Position numbers and translations under genes: made by a program. DNA of 56,590 nucleotides from a virus, in the IMG/VR virus record IMGVR_UViG_3300037189_017720, positions 1-56,590 of that record; one strand, written 5' to 3'. The first letter of the stretch is position 1, and each line of letters opens with the position of its first letter. Shown piece after piece: positions 15,046-23,317 of this stretch. The notes beneath the pieces are model-generated. The model made no database searches. It saw only the letters and a program-made list of their open reading frames with translations, and was not told the origin of the DNA.

Positions 15046-16070
15046 TGAAAATAAACAATAAACATATAGGATGTTTTTCCGACATCCATCTTGGGTTGAA
15101 TCAAGATAATAAAGAATGGCATAACATAGCTTTAGATTTTGCTAAATGGGCATCTGAAACTTATAAGAAGTTTGGTATTAATGAAATTATAATACCGGGA
15201 GATATATTTCATAATAGAAGTTTTATATCGGTTGAAACCTTATCAGTAACAAAAAAATTTTTTGATTATTTTAAAGACTTTACAATATATATTTCAACAG
15301 GAAACCATGATTCATTTTTAAAAGAATCAAGTTCAATAAATTCAATATCAATTTTAGATGGGTGGGATAACATTCATATTATAGATAATGACCCTATGGT
15401 TCTGGAAACCAATTACTCTAAAACTATTGGATTGATTCCTTGGGGAACATCGTTAGACAAAATGCCAAAAACTGATATTATGTTTGGTCATTTTGAAATT
15501 AACTCCTTTTATATGAATTCTTATAAAATCTGTGAGCATGGATTTTCATACAATGATCTTTTTGAACGTTCCCCCATTATTATATCTGGACACTTTCATA
15601 AAAAAGATAATAGATCTTATAAAAACGGCAATATAACCTATTTAGGAAGTCCATATCAACAAAATTTTGGAGACACTTTAGATGAAAGAGGCATTTACAT
15701 TTTAGATTTAGAAAAAGATGATTTTGTTTTTTTCAAAAATGAAATTTCTCCAAAATATTTCAAATTAAAAATTGGCGAAGATGTTTCAGAAAATATTATT
15801 AAAAATAATTTTATTAGTTTAATTGTTGATAATAATTTAGATGAAGAAAAAATAATAGAGTATAAAGGTAAATTATCAGCATTATCTCCTAAAATTATAA
15901 GAGTTGATTATAATGAAAAAGAAACAAAAATTGATGTATTGGAAGAAAACAAAGAACTTGGAACTAATAATTTAATGCAAAGTATAGAAGAATATGTTGA
16001 AACATTAAAACCAGAAAATAAAAAAGAAGTTGTAGAATATATAAGGATGATGTATAATTCTTTAATATGA
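15045..16070 (+). CDS. gp47: recombination endonuclease subunit gp47 (Mre11/SbcD-like)
   Basis: 341 aa. Metallophosphoesterase motifs are GCFSDIHLG (8-16), IIPGDIFHNR (about 49-58), STGNHDSF, FGHFEI and ISGHFHKKD, supplying the Asp/His/Asn ligands of the di-manganese site. With gp46 it resects ends and helps degrade host DNA. It begins on the last base of the sigma gene stop and overlaps the first glycosyltransferase by 4 bases. Its partner gp46 is 7.2 kb downstream, unlike T4, where the genes are adjacent or nearly so. Confidence 0.9.
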   Translation: MKINNKHIGCFSDIHLGLNQDNKEWHNIALDFAKWASETYKKFGINEIIIPGDIFHNRSFISVETLSVTKKFFDYFKDFTIYISTGNHDSFLKESSSINSISILDGWDNIHIIDNDPMVLETNYSKTIGLIPWGTSLDKMPKTDIMFGHFEINSFYMNSYKICEHGFSYNDLFERSPIIISGHFHKKDNRSYKNGNITYLGSPYQQNFGDTLDERGIYILDLEKDDFVFFKNEISPKYFKLKIGEDVSENIIKNNFISLIVDNNLDEEKIIEYKGKLSALSPKIIRVDYNEKETKIDVLEENKELGTNNLMQSIEEYVETLKPENKKEVVEYIRMMYNSLI

Positions 16071-16816
16071 GTGATATTGGAATAGCAATTATTGATGTGT
16101 ATGATCAAGAAAATTTAAATTCTTGCTACGAATCAATTGAAAATAAAGAAAATTTAATTATTATTTCTAATACAAATAATAAGTTGCCTGATTGTGAGAA
16201 AAAACAATTCAGTGGATTTATTCCATTTGCCACATTAAGAAATTATGCAATCAACAATTTTAGAATTAAAGGATTAAAACATTTTTTTATAATTAATTCA
16301 AATCAAATAATAAAAGATCAAAATGTTTTTGAAAAAACCATAAAAACTGCTGATGTTTTTGGTATTTGGGCTTTTTTAGGACCGGAAATGCTAAAATTAT
16401 CAATTGAAGATGATCAACACAATATATCCTTAAATCTTTCCGAAAACATTAATAGCGATTTTATATATCTACATACTGGTATTATAACAAATATTGGTTT
16501 CTTTGATGAGAGATGCTTTAACACCAAAAGTCTTGATGTTCTTGATTATATTTTAAGAATGAGGAGTAAAAAAGTATTCCCACCAACTGGATTTATACCA
16601 ACAATAAATGATGGATTGGAAAAAATGAAAGGGAATATTAAAAAAACAAATTATAGGGAGATTCAAGATGCGGATCAAAGTGTTAATATGTCATATGCTT
16701 ATTTTTTAACACAACATAGCTATATACCAACGCAAAATGATCCAAAGTCTGTTTCTAATAATGAATTAATGTCTTCTTTGGAAGAACTTCAAAAAAATTA
16801 TTCAAATAAATTATGA
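16067..16816 (+). CDS. GT-A-like glycosyltransferase (divergent)
   Basis: 249 aa. It resembles GT2-type proteins in general form (IGIAIIDVYDQENLNSCYESIE, then FATLRNYAINNF...HFFIINSNQIIKDQNVFE) and ends with a region like the acceptor side (TGIITNIGFFDERCF). The metal-binding DxD is replaced by NSN, so activity may be lost or metal-independent. It is the first gene of the sugar island, joined to gp47 by an ATGA overlap. Family assignment is moderate. Confidence 0.5.
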   Translation: MSDIGIAIIDVYDQENLNSCYESIENKENLIIISNTNNKLPDCEKKQFSGFIPFATLRNYAINNFRIKGLKHFFIINSNQIIKDQNVFEKTIKTADVFGIWAFLGPEMLKLSIEDDQHNISLNLSENINSDFIYLHTGIITNIGFFDERCFNTKSLDVLDYILRMRSKKVFPPTGFIPTINDGLEKMKGNIKKTNYREIQDADQSVNMSYAYFLTQHSYIPTQNDPKSVSNNELMSSLEELQKNYSNKL

Positions 16817-17676
16817 ACAAAGAAAAAATAGGAGTTGGTATTACCACCTGCAATAGACTTGAATATTTTAATCAATGTTTCAATAGTCTTGACTTATCTA
16901 AAATTGACCATTTAGTTGTTGTAAATGACGGTTTTCCTGTTAATTTTGATGATTATCAATTAAATGATAAAGTACATATCATACAAAATGAAAAAAATAT
17001 TGGTGTGGGAAGATCTAAAAATAAAATACTTCAACATCTTCTTGATATGAAGTGTGATCATATTTTTACCCTTGAAGATGATTGCATCATTACAGATAAT
17101 AATGTTTTTGAAGAATACATTAAAGCATCAAAAGAAACCGGATTAAAGCATTTTAATTTTGGTCCGGGGAGTCCTTGGAATAGATTCCAAGAAGACAGTT
17201 CTGTTATTGGAGATCTTTCTAAAAGACAATTAGCATCTCAAACCGGAAACCCTAACCCAAAAATGACTATAAATTACAAAAATAATGTTTCTATATGTCT
17301 TTATGAACATATCGTTGCTATGTTTTGTTATTTTGATGCAAAAGCATTGCGTGATGTTGGTTTATTAGAAGAGAGGTTCTATAATGCTTGGGAACATGTG
17401 GAACATACTCTTAGATTTATTAAAAAAGATTATTATACTCCTTTCTGGTGGTTTGCTGACATTAATGGTAGCGAAAAATACATTAAAGAAGCTAAAGATG
17501 AAAAAGCAAAAACATCTTTAGCGAAAAATGAAGAACAATTCATGAAACAAGTACAAGATGGGCTTAAAATTTTTTATGAATTACATCAAACCGTACCATC
17601 AAACATTGCAGCAGCACCATCTAACTATATTAAACCATTATTAAAGAGAATTTATGATAGAAACGCAAATAATTGA
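16813..17676 (+). CDS. family 2 glycosyltransferase
   Basis: 287 aa. GVGITTCNRLEYFNQCFNSL is the GT2 start, LVVVNDGF and NIGVGRSKNKIL follow, and FTLEDDC is the DxD-type metal site (about residue 92). YNAWEHVEHTLRFIKKDY is probably the catalytic-base helix. It would act on a nucleotide-sugar in the cytoplasm; no membrane segment is seen. It is linked by an ATGA overlap to the upstream gene and by a 23-base overlap to the next methyltransferase. Confidence 0.8.
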   Translation: MNKEKIGVGITTCNRLEYFNQCFNSLDLSKIDHLVVVNDGFPVNFDDYQLNDKVHIIQNEKNIGVGRSKNKILQHLLDMKCDHIFTLEDDCIITDNNVFEEYIKASKETGLKHFNFGPGSPWNRFQEDSSVIGDLSKRQLASQTGNPNPKMTINYKNNVSICLYEHIVAMFCYFDAKALRDVGLLEERFYNAWEHVEHTLRFIKKDYYTPFWWFADINGSEKYIKEAKDEKAKTSLAKNEEQFMKQVQDGLKIFYELHQTVPSNIAAAPSNYIKPLLKRIYDRNANN

Positions 17677-18253
17677 TGAAAGAATAGTTTTAACGCAGCA
17701 TTTAGATGAATTTGAAATTCTTTTACATGAATATATTAATTTAAATGCTAAAAATGTATTAGAAATAGGTTCTTATTTCGGTTACTCATTGCACCATTGG
17801 CTTTATTATAGTGCAAAAAATGCAAAAATTGTCAGTATCGATTTACCAATTTCAGAATTTTGTGGACAATCTGATCCACGTGTACCTGTTCAAGAGTATG
17901 TTATTGCAAATGAATGGAAAGTTTGGACAAAAAGAAATAACAATAAACTTTTTTTGATACAAAACTCCTCTCAATTAGAAAGCACAAGGGAAAAATCTAT
18001 TAATTTAATTAATAATGAAAAATTTGATTTTGTTTTTATTGACGGGGATCATCGTTATGAAGCAGTTAAAACTGATTTTGAAATGTATTTACCTACAGTT
18101 AAAAGCGGAGGCATCATAGCACTACATGATATTGGATATGCGGAAGAAGGTGGAGTACATCAACTTTGGGACGAAATAAAAAGCGGGTTTAAACACAAAG
18201 AACTGAGACTGCATCCTAATAATGAAAAGGGAATAGGAATTATATTTGTATGA
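17654..18253 (+). CDS. class I SAM-dependent methyltransferase (Methyltransf_24-like)
   Basis: 199 aa. Motif I is NVLEIGSYFGYSLHHWL, the acidic end of strand 2 is KIVSIDLP, and FDFVFIDGDHRYEAVKTDFEMYLPTVKSGGIIALHDI holds motif IV and the following strand. This is the Methyltransf_24 / cephalosporin-hydroxylase-like pattern typical of sugar O-methyltransferases in polysaccharide clusters. It probably methylates a sugar made by its neighbours (inference). Confidence 0.8.
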   Translation: MIETQIIDERIVLTQHLDEFEILLHEYINLNAKNVLEIGSYFGYSLHHWLYYSAKNAKIVSIDLPISEFCGQSDPRVPVQEYVIANEWKVWTKRNNNKLFLIQNSSQLESTREKSINLINNEKFDFVFIDGDHRYEAVKTDFEMYLPTVKSGGIIALHDIGYAEEGGVHQLWDEIKSGFKHKELRLHPNNEKGIGIIFV

Positions 18254-19065
18254 TAACGTTTGTAACACATTTAAGATACGATAATCATGATAGAATTGAA
18301 AATTTAAACACAATTATTCGTTATTATTCTAATAACATTAGAGATGTTAAATTTATCTTTATCGAAGATGATAAAGAGCATAATAAAGCCTTTGATTTGG
18401 TTAATTTTGTTAAAGGTAAAACATCTTTTAATTTTGTCAAAAACGATTCTATCTACTATAGAACTAGAGCCTTAAACATTGGCATTAAAATGGCTCAAAG
18501 TGATGTTGTTGTATCATTAGATACCGATTGTATAGTTCCAATTGAATCCTTACTGGCATGTAAAGATGCATTGCTGAACGGCGCAACAGTAGCTTGGCCT
18601 TATAATGGTTATTTTGTAGACGTTTCTCAACAACTTCGTAATAAAATAGTAACCTCTCAATTTAATTATGGCGATATTTTACAACAATTAGACTCAAATT
18701 TTAATTTACCATTAAGTTCAAGTTACAAAGATTTCCACGTAAGATGCACAAACAATCAACACCTCGGAACTGGTGGTATTGTTATGTTTAACCGTAGTCT
18801 GTTTATTGAGGCTGGTGGATATAATGAAAATTTTATAGGTTGGGGTTGTGAAGATAATGAAATCGTTTCTAGATTAGATACTCTTGAACATAAAAAATTT
18901 AGAGATACAAGACCAGAAGCTATATGTTTTCATCTTTTTCATAGATCGGCGCAAAGGGCTGAAAATCCATTTTTTAACAACAATAGTGAAGAATGGCATA
19001 AAATAAAAAATATGAATAAGGCAGAAATGCTTGAATACATTTCAAAATGGGGACAATTTAAATGA
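18250..19065 (+). CDS. GT-A glycosyltransferase, galactosyltransferase-like C-terminus
   Basis: 271 aa. SLDTDCIVP (DxD) is near residue 91, and GTGGIVMFNRSLFIEAGGYNENFIGWGCEDNEI near 173-205 matches the Glyco_transf_7C pattern (GGxxxF-GWGxEDxD) of galactosyltransferases and chondroitin-polymerase-like enzymes. The GWGCED motif places the catalytic acid. It has ATGA overlaps on both sides, so it is translated with the rest of the island. Confidence 0.8.
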   Translation: MITFVTHLRYDNHDRIENLNTIIRYYSNNIRDVKFIFIEDDKEHNKAFDLVNFVKGKTSFNFVKNDSIYYRTRALNIGIKMAQSDVVVSLDTDCIVPIESLLACKDALLNGATVAWPYNGYFVDVSQQLRNKIVTSQFNYGDILQQLDSNFNLPLSSSYKDFHVRCTNNQHLGTGGIVMFNRSLFIEAGGYNENFIGWGCEDNEIVSRLDTLEHKKFRDTRPEAICFHLFHRSAQRAENPFFNNNSEEWHKIKNMNKAEMLEYISKWGQFK

Positions 19066-19862
19066 TTACTACCAGTCAATTGGGACGAAATGGTGAATTT
19101 GGAAATCATTTATTTCAAATTGCCGCCACCATAGGTCATGCTATAAAAGTAAATCAAGATTATATCTTTCCTAGATGGGTTGGGCTATCGTCAAAAGACT
19201 ATTATACTAAATATTTTTTAAATAAAATACCAGAAACAGATAATTTAAAACAAACTAAACAATTTTGGAATGAACCACATTTCCATTATCACGAAATACC
19301 AAATGTAACAGATTTAGATTTATTTGGATATTTTCATAGTGAAAAATATTTTAAACATTGCAGTGATATTATTAGAAATTACCTACTAGAGCCTAGTGAA
19401 ATTTTAAAAAATATAAATATTATCGATTATAGTAATACGGTATGCATTCAAATGAGATTTTATGATAATAAAAGACCATATGATGTTAGTCATATCGGTC
19501 ATAAACTAGATCCGGAAGGATCCATTTACTATCAACCAGAAGAAATTTTGGATTATTATATAAAAGCTATAAATTATTTTGGAAAAAATAAAACATTTTT
19601 TATAGTAACAAACAATCCAGAAAAAGCAAAACGTTTATTTTCAACATATAAAAACATTTATGTATTAGATAATTTTAATTATTTAGAACAATTTTTTATA
19701 CAAACTAAATGTGAAAATAACATTATTTCTAATTCTTCTTTTGGTTGGTGGGGGGCTTGGTTAAATTCTAACACAGATAAAATTGTTTTTGCTCCCCAAA
19801 AATGGTTTAAAGACGATAAAATCACAAAAGATTTATATCCCCAAAAATGGAAAATTTTATGA
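19062..19862 (+). CDS. GT11-like fucosyltransferase homologue
   Basis: 266 aa. The start RNGEFGNHLFQIAATIGHA equals the GT11 GxLGNQLFQYA block, and the end ENNIISNSSFGWWGAWLN equals xxISNSTFSWWGAWL. These define alpha-1,2-fucosyltransferases. The HxRRGD motif that binds GDP-fucose is present only as VCIQMRFYDNKRPYD, so His and one Arg are missing. The enzyme may use another donor or be altered. It lies between two GT-A enzymes in one operon. Confidence 0.75.
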   Translation: MITTSQLGRNGEFGNHLFQIAATIGHAIKVNQDYIFPRWVGLSSKDYYTKYFLNKIPETDNLKQTKQFWNEPHFHYHEIPNVTDLDLFGYFHSEKYFKHCSDIIRNYLLEPSEILKNINIIDYSNTVCIQMRFYDNKRPYDVSHIGHKLDPEGSIYYQPEEILDYYIKAINYFGKNKTFFIVTNNPEKAKRLFSTYKNIYVLDNFNYLEQFFIQTKCENNIISNSSFGWWGAWLNSNTDKIVFAPQKWFKDDKITKDLYPQKWKIL

Positions 19863-20584
19863 TAAACATATTTACAATAGCAACAAATAAATATAAATTT
19901 TTTATTAATTCTTTTTATAAAAGTTTTAATGAAAAATTTATATTAGATGAAAAAAAACAATTTTATATTTTTACGGACGATTTAAATCATGAAATTTTTA
20001 ATAATGAAAATACAAAAGGTATATTAATAAAACACGAAGAATGGCCTCATATAACACTTAAACGATATAATAATATTAAATCTATATTAAACAAATTAAC
20101 AAACAATGATGATCTTTGTTTTTTTATAGATATTGATATGGAAGTAATGCAAGATATAGCTAAAATCTTATTACCGCCTCAAAAAAAATATATAGGTGTT
20201 GTGCATCCCAGTAATATAAACAATTCGATGGATGCGGAATTAGAATCTAACCCAAAAAGTTCAGCATATGTTGATCTTTCACAAACCGAATCAACAAATC
20301 CTTATATACAGGGGTGTTTATGGGGTGCAAGGAAGATTGATTTTGAGTATATGATTAATATTTTAGACGAAATGGTTAAAATCGATTTAAATTCTGGTAT
20401 TATAGCTAAATGGCATGATGAATCTCATTTAAATAAATTTAAAATTTTAAATAAAAAAGAATTTGGATTTTTATCATCAGATTTTTGTTATCCTGAAAAA
20501 TGGAATTTACCAAAAAATGTAAAAAAAACAATTATACATAAAGATAAAAATTACATAGACTTTCCAAGATTTAAAAATAATTAA
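19859..20584 (+). CDS. GT6 (ABO-type) glycosyltransferase homologue
   Basis: 241 aa. INIFTIATNKYKFFINSFYKSF, FYIFTDD, HEEWPHITLKRYNNI, CFFIDIDMEVM (DxD), GVVHPSN, PYIQGCLWGAR and IAKWHDESHLNKFKI are in the same order as in GT6, the family of human ABO transferases and bacterial relatives. WHDESHLN is the family signature. Known members add alpha-1,3 Gal or GalNAc. The metal site is DxD as in animals, whereas many bacterial members have NxN. The ATG at 19859 gives an ATGA overlap like its neighbours, so it is preferred to the one at 19847. Confidence 0.85.
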   Translation: MINIFTIATNKYKFFINSFYKSFNEKFILDEKKQFYIFTDDLNHEIFNNENTKGILIKHEEWPHITLKRYNNIKSILNKLTNNDDLCFFIDIDMEVMQDIAKILLPPQKKYIGVVHPSNINNSMDAELESNPKSSAYVDLSQTESTNPYIQGCLWGARKIDFEYMINILDEMVKIDLNSGIIAKWHDESHLNKFKILNKKEFGFLSSDFCYPEKWNLPKNVKKTIIHKDKNYIDFPRFKNN

Positions 20585-20592
20585 AACGTATT

Positions 20593-21282
20593 ATGAAAAA
20601 CAAATTAAAAATATATTCAATACAATATAATTCTCCAAATTATATTTATTTACAAAATAAAAGTTTTAATAAACATATTAAAACACCATACGAATTTATT
20701 ATTATAAATAATGCAGTTAATGATAATAAAATAAAAGAAATTCAAAAAATATCAGAGGGATTAGGTTTACAACACATACATACTAAAAATGATATAAATA
20801 AAGTTAAAGATCATTCTTCAGATTCTCATGCTTATGCTTTAAATTTTTTACTATCTGATGTTATAAAAGATGATGATATAGTAATGATTTTAGATCATGA
20901 TATATTTTTAATAGAAGATTTAGATGAAACGTATTATAAAAATTATGATATAATATACACAATACAAAAAAGATCACATATCGAATATCCTTGGGCTGGT
21001 TTTATTGTTATAAACAAAGTAAAGAATAAATCAGATATGTCATTTAATTTGTGCATAGTAGATAATAATTTATTGGATACTGGAGGTAGTATGTATTTTT
21101 ATTTAAAAAAACACAAATTAAATAGCAAAATTGTAAAAGAATTATTTTTTAATGACGAAACACCATTAAGATATTCTATTATAGATGATAAATTTTTGCA
21201 TATTGTAGCAGGGTGTGATTGGAATCCTTTTTATAATTTAAATGAAAAACTTCAAATGTTAAAAGAAAAATTTAGTTTATAA
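20593..21282 (+). CDS. GT-A-type glycosyltransferase-like protein
   Basis: 229 aa. YSIQYNSPNYIYLQNKSFNKHI...EFIIINNA starts like a nucleotide-sugar fold, IVMILDHDIFLIED carries a DxD (DHD, about residue 97), and NNLLDTGGSMYFYL may form the acceptor loop. No named family was recognised beyond this. The gene is even more AT-rich than the first half of the island. It lies 8 bases after the GT6 gene. Confidence 0.6.
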   Translation: MKNKLKIYSIQYNSPNYIYLQNKSFNKHIKTPYEFIIINNAVNDNKIKEIQKISEGLGLQHIHTKNDINKVKDHSSDSHAYALNFLLSDVIKDDDIVMILDHDIFLIEDLDETYYKNYDIIYTIQKRSHIEYPWAGFIVINKVKNKSDMSFNLCIVDNNLLDTGGSMYFYLKKHKLNSKIVKELFFNDETPLRYSIIDDKFLHIVAGCDWNPFYNLNEKLQMLKEKFSL

Positions 21283-21286
21283 CATT

Positions 21287-21907
21287 ATGGAAACAATAAT
21301 AATAAAAGAACATACACTTATTAAAGATTTTATTAAAGATAAAAATTTAACTATTATAGATTTAGGTGCTTGTATTGGTGAATTTAGTTCAAAAATAAAT
21401 GAATTATTTGCAGTTAAAAAATCTATTTTAGTTGAAGCTAATCCAACAAATTTTAATAAACTTCCAAAAAATAAAAATTTTATATGTTTAAATAAAGCAG
21501 TTTACATTGAAAGCAATAATAAAATTAAATTTAAAGAAGATTTAACATCACCCTATAACGGTTCTATTGTATTAAATTATTTTTCAAATACAGCTAAAGA
21601 ACATATAATTGATACCATATCTTTAAAAGATTTAATAGAGATTATGGACGTAGATGATGAAATAGACATTCTTAAAATTGATATAGAGGGATGTGAATAT
21701 ATGATTTTAGAAAACGTATCAGATGATGTTTTATTAAAATTTAAACAAATTACAATAGAATTTCATGATTTTGTAGATAAAAAATTTGAATATAAAAATA
21801 AAATTATAGAAGAAAAATTTTTAAAATTAGGATTTAAATCCATAAAAAATAAAATAAATTGGTTGAATAATTCTGATTATTATGATACATTATTTTATAA
21901 ATTATAA
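21287..21907 (+). CDS. FkbM family methyltransferase
   Basis: 206 aa. TIIDLGACIGEFSSKI is motif I, KSILVEANPTNFNKL is motif II with the acidic residue, and ISLKDLIEIMDVDDEIDILKIDIEGCEYMILEN is the FkbM hallmark (DIEGxE). FkbM enzymes O-methylate sugars and polyketides, and in clusters like this they usually modify a glycan. It is spaced by 4 bases from the upstream gene. Confidence 0.85.
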   Translation: METIIIKEHTLIKDFIKDKNLTIIDLGACIGEFSSKINELFAVKKSILVEANPTNFNKLPKNKNFICLNKAVYIESNNKIKFKEDLTSPYNGSIVLNYFSNTAKEHIIDTISLKDLIEIMDVDDEIDILKIDIEGCEYMILENVSDDVLLKFKQITIEFHDFVDKKFEYKNKIIEEKFLKLGFKSIKNKINWLNNSDYYDTLFYKL

Positions 21908-21912
21908 TTTAT

Positions 21913-22536
21913 ATGGGTATCTCATTACAATTATTTAATAAATACAATAAAATTAAAACATTGTTTAATTCTAATATGACATTATTAGAACTAGGAGATC
22001 AAGATATTTGTTTTAATCCACATTATGGTAAAAAATTTAGAAATTCAAATGAAAAATTTTTTTATAAAGATTGGAAAACATTAGATTTACATGAAAGAAA
22101 TGGCGTTACAATAAAAGATTTATCTATATTAAATAATGATATTGGAAAATGGGATATAATTACTAATTTTGGAACATCAGAACATGTTGAACCCGAAGTT
22201 GGACATTATAATTGTTGGAAAAATATACACAATTGGTTATTTTTAGGTGGTTATTCTATACATGAATTACCCGAAGTAGGAGCATGGCCTAATCATTGTC
22301 GTTATTATTATAATGAAGATTTTTTTAATCATTTTACAAAAATTGGATATGAAATAATTGAAAATTCAACTATTTTTTATGAAGATAACGGTAATTTGAG
22401 ATTTTGTATTATGAAAAAAATAAAAGATATAAGTTTTTTTTCTAATTTATTTTTTGATAAAATTGTACATATTGAAAAAAATAATACATCTATTACAATA
22501 AATCCCGAAAATAATCCAAAAGGTTTAATTTTTTAA
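21913..22536 (+). CDS. SAM-dependent methyltransferase-like protein
   Basis: 207 aa. TLLELGDQDICFNP resembles motif I (E-x-GxQ form), KTLDLHERNGVTIKDL supplies the acidic residue after strand 2, and GKWDIITNFGTSEHVE corresponds to motif IV of class I methyltransferases. YSIHELPEVGAWPNHCRYYY follows. The G-rich loop is LGDQD rather than the usual GxGxG, so the fold call is firmer than the activity. It probably modifies the same glycan as its neighbours. Confidence 0.65.
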   Translation: MGISLQLFNKYNKIKTLFNSNMTLLELGDQDICFNPHYGKKFRNSNEKFFYKDWKTLDLHERNGVTIKDLSILNNDIGKWDIITNFGTSEHVEPEVGHYNCWKNIHNWLFLGGYSIHELPEVGAWPNHCRYYYNEDFFNHFTKIGYEIIENSTIFYEDNGNLRFCIMKKIKDISFFSNLFFDKIVHIEKNNTSITINPENNPKGLIF

Positions 22537-22545
22537 TATAAAAAT

Positions 22546-23277
22546 ATGAATATTGCTATTTGTTATTTAACTAATAATAAAAATACATTAGAAATGGAAA
22601 GAAGATACAATCTTTTACCGTCTAATACTGACAATTTTATTATTTATGATAAAAAAGAAAATTTAAATTATAATAATAATATTAAAACTTTTAATTTTAA
22701 TTTTAACTTATTAGATATTTCAAAAACGGATTTACCATTAGATAATAACGAAAGAACGATATATAGATTTACATATATATCACTGTTATATTTTTATGAA
22801 AAATATCCAAATTATGATTATTATTGGTTAATAGAAGAAGATTTAATTTTTAATGGAGATTTTCATTTATTTTTTAACTCTACAGAGTCATTAAAAGAAG
22901 ATTTTATTGGATGTTATGGGCATTTTAAAAAAGATAAAGAAATTAATGTTCAACATTGGTTTACAATTGAACCTAATAGAATATATGGAAATTATGAACA
23001 TAAATTTCCATTAGTTGGTGGGTTTATTGGTATACAAAGAATGTCAAATGCACTTATAAAGGAATTACATAAAAAAGCTTTTAGTGATGGTATTTTTGGT
23101 AATGCGGAAAGTTTTCCTGCAACACTTGCATATTTAAATAATATGAAACTTGGATTTTTGGAAAAAATATTTAAAGAATACTATTCAAGAGAATATTGTG
23201 ATTGGAATAAAAGATTTTGTTTAAATGATCTTCAGCGTTTACCAAAAAACAATTTAATTCATGCAGTTAAATTTTAA
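22546..23277 (+). CDS. putative GT-A glycosyltransferase
   Basis: 243 aa. YDYYWLIEEDLIFNGDFHLFF has the form of a donor/metal site (EED in place of DxD), and FPLVGGFIGIQRMSNALIKELH resembles the acceptor side of Golgi-type GT-A proteins. The pattern is close to DUF3405-like proteins (YW..E.Dv..tG.w). It is the last gene of the island, ending 40 bases before gp46. Confidence 0.55.
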   Translation: MNIAICYLTNNKNTLEMERRYNLLPSNTDNFIIYDKKENLNYNNNIKTFNFNFNLLDISKTDLPLDNNERTIYRFTYISLLYFYEKYPNYDYYWLIEEDLIFNGDFHLFFNSTESLKEDFIGCYGHFKKDKEINVQHWFTIEPNRIYGNYEHKFPLVGGFIGIQRMSNALIKELHKKAFSDGIFGNAESFPATLAYLNNMKLGFLEKIFKEYYSREYCDWNKRFCLNDLQRLPKNNLIHAVKF

Positions 23278-23283
23278 AAAAAA

Positions 23284-23311
23284 TTGACTTTTAGTATTAA
23301 AAATATACACT
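23284..23311 (+). promoter_or_regulatory. sigma70-like promoter of gp46
   Basis: TTGACT (23284-23289), 16-base spacer, TACACT (23306-23311), 6 bases, then the GTG at 23318. The predicted start of transcription is the G of the GTG. It lets gp46 be made independently of the sugar island. Confidence 0.55.
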
Positions 23312-23317
23312 ATATAA

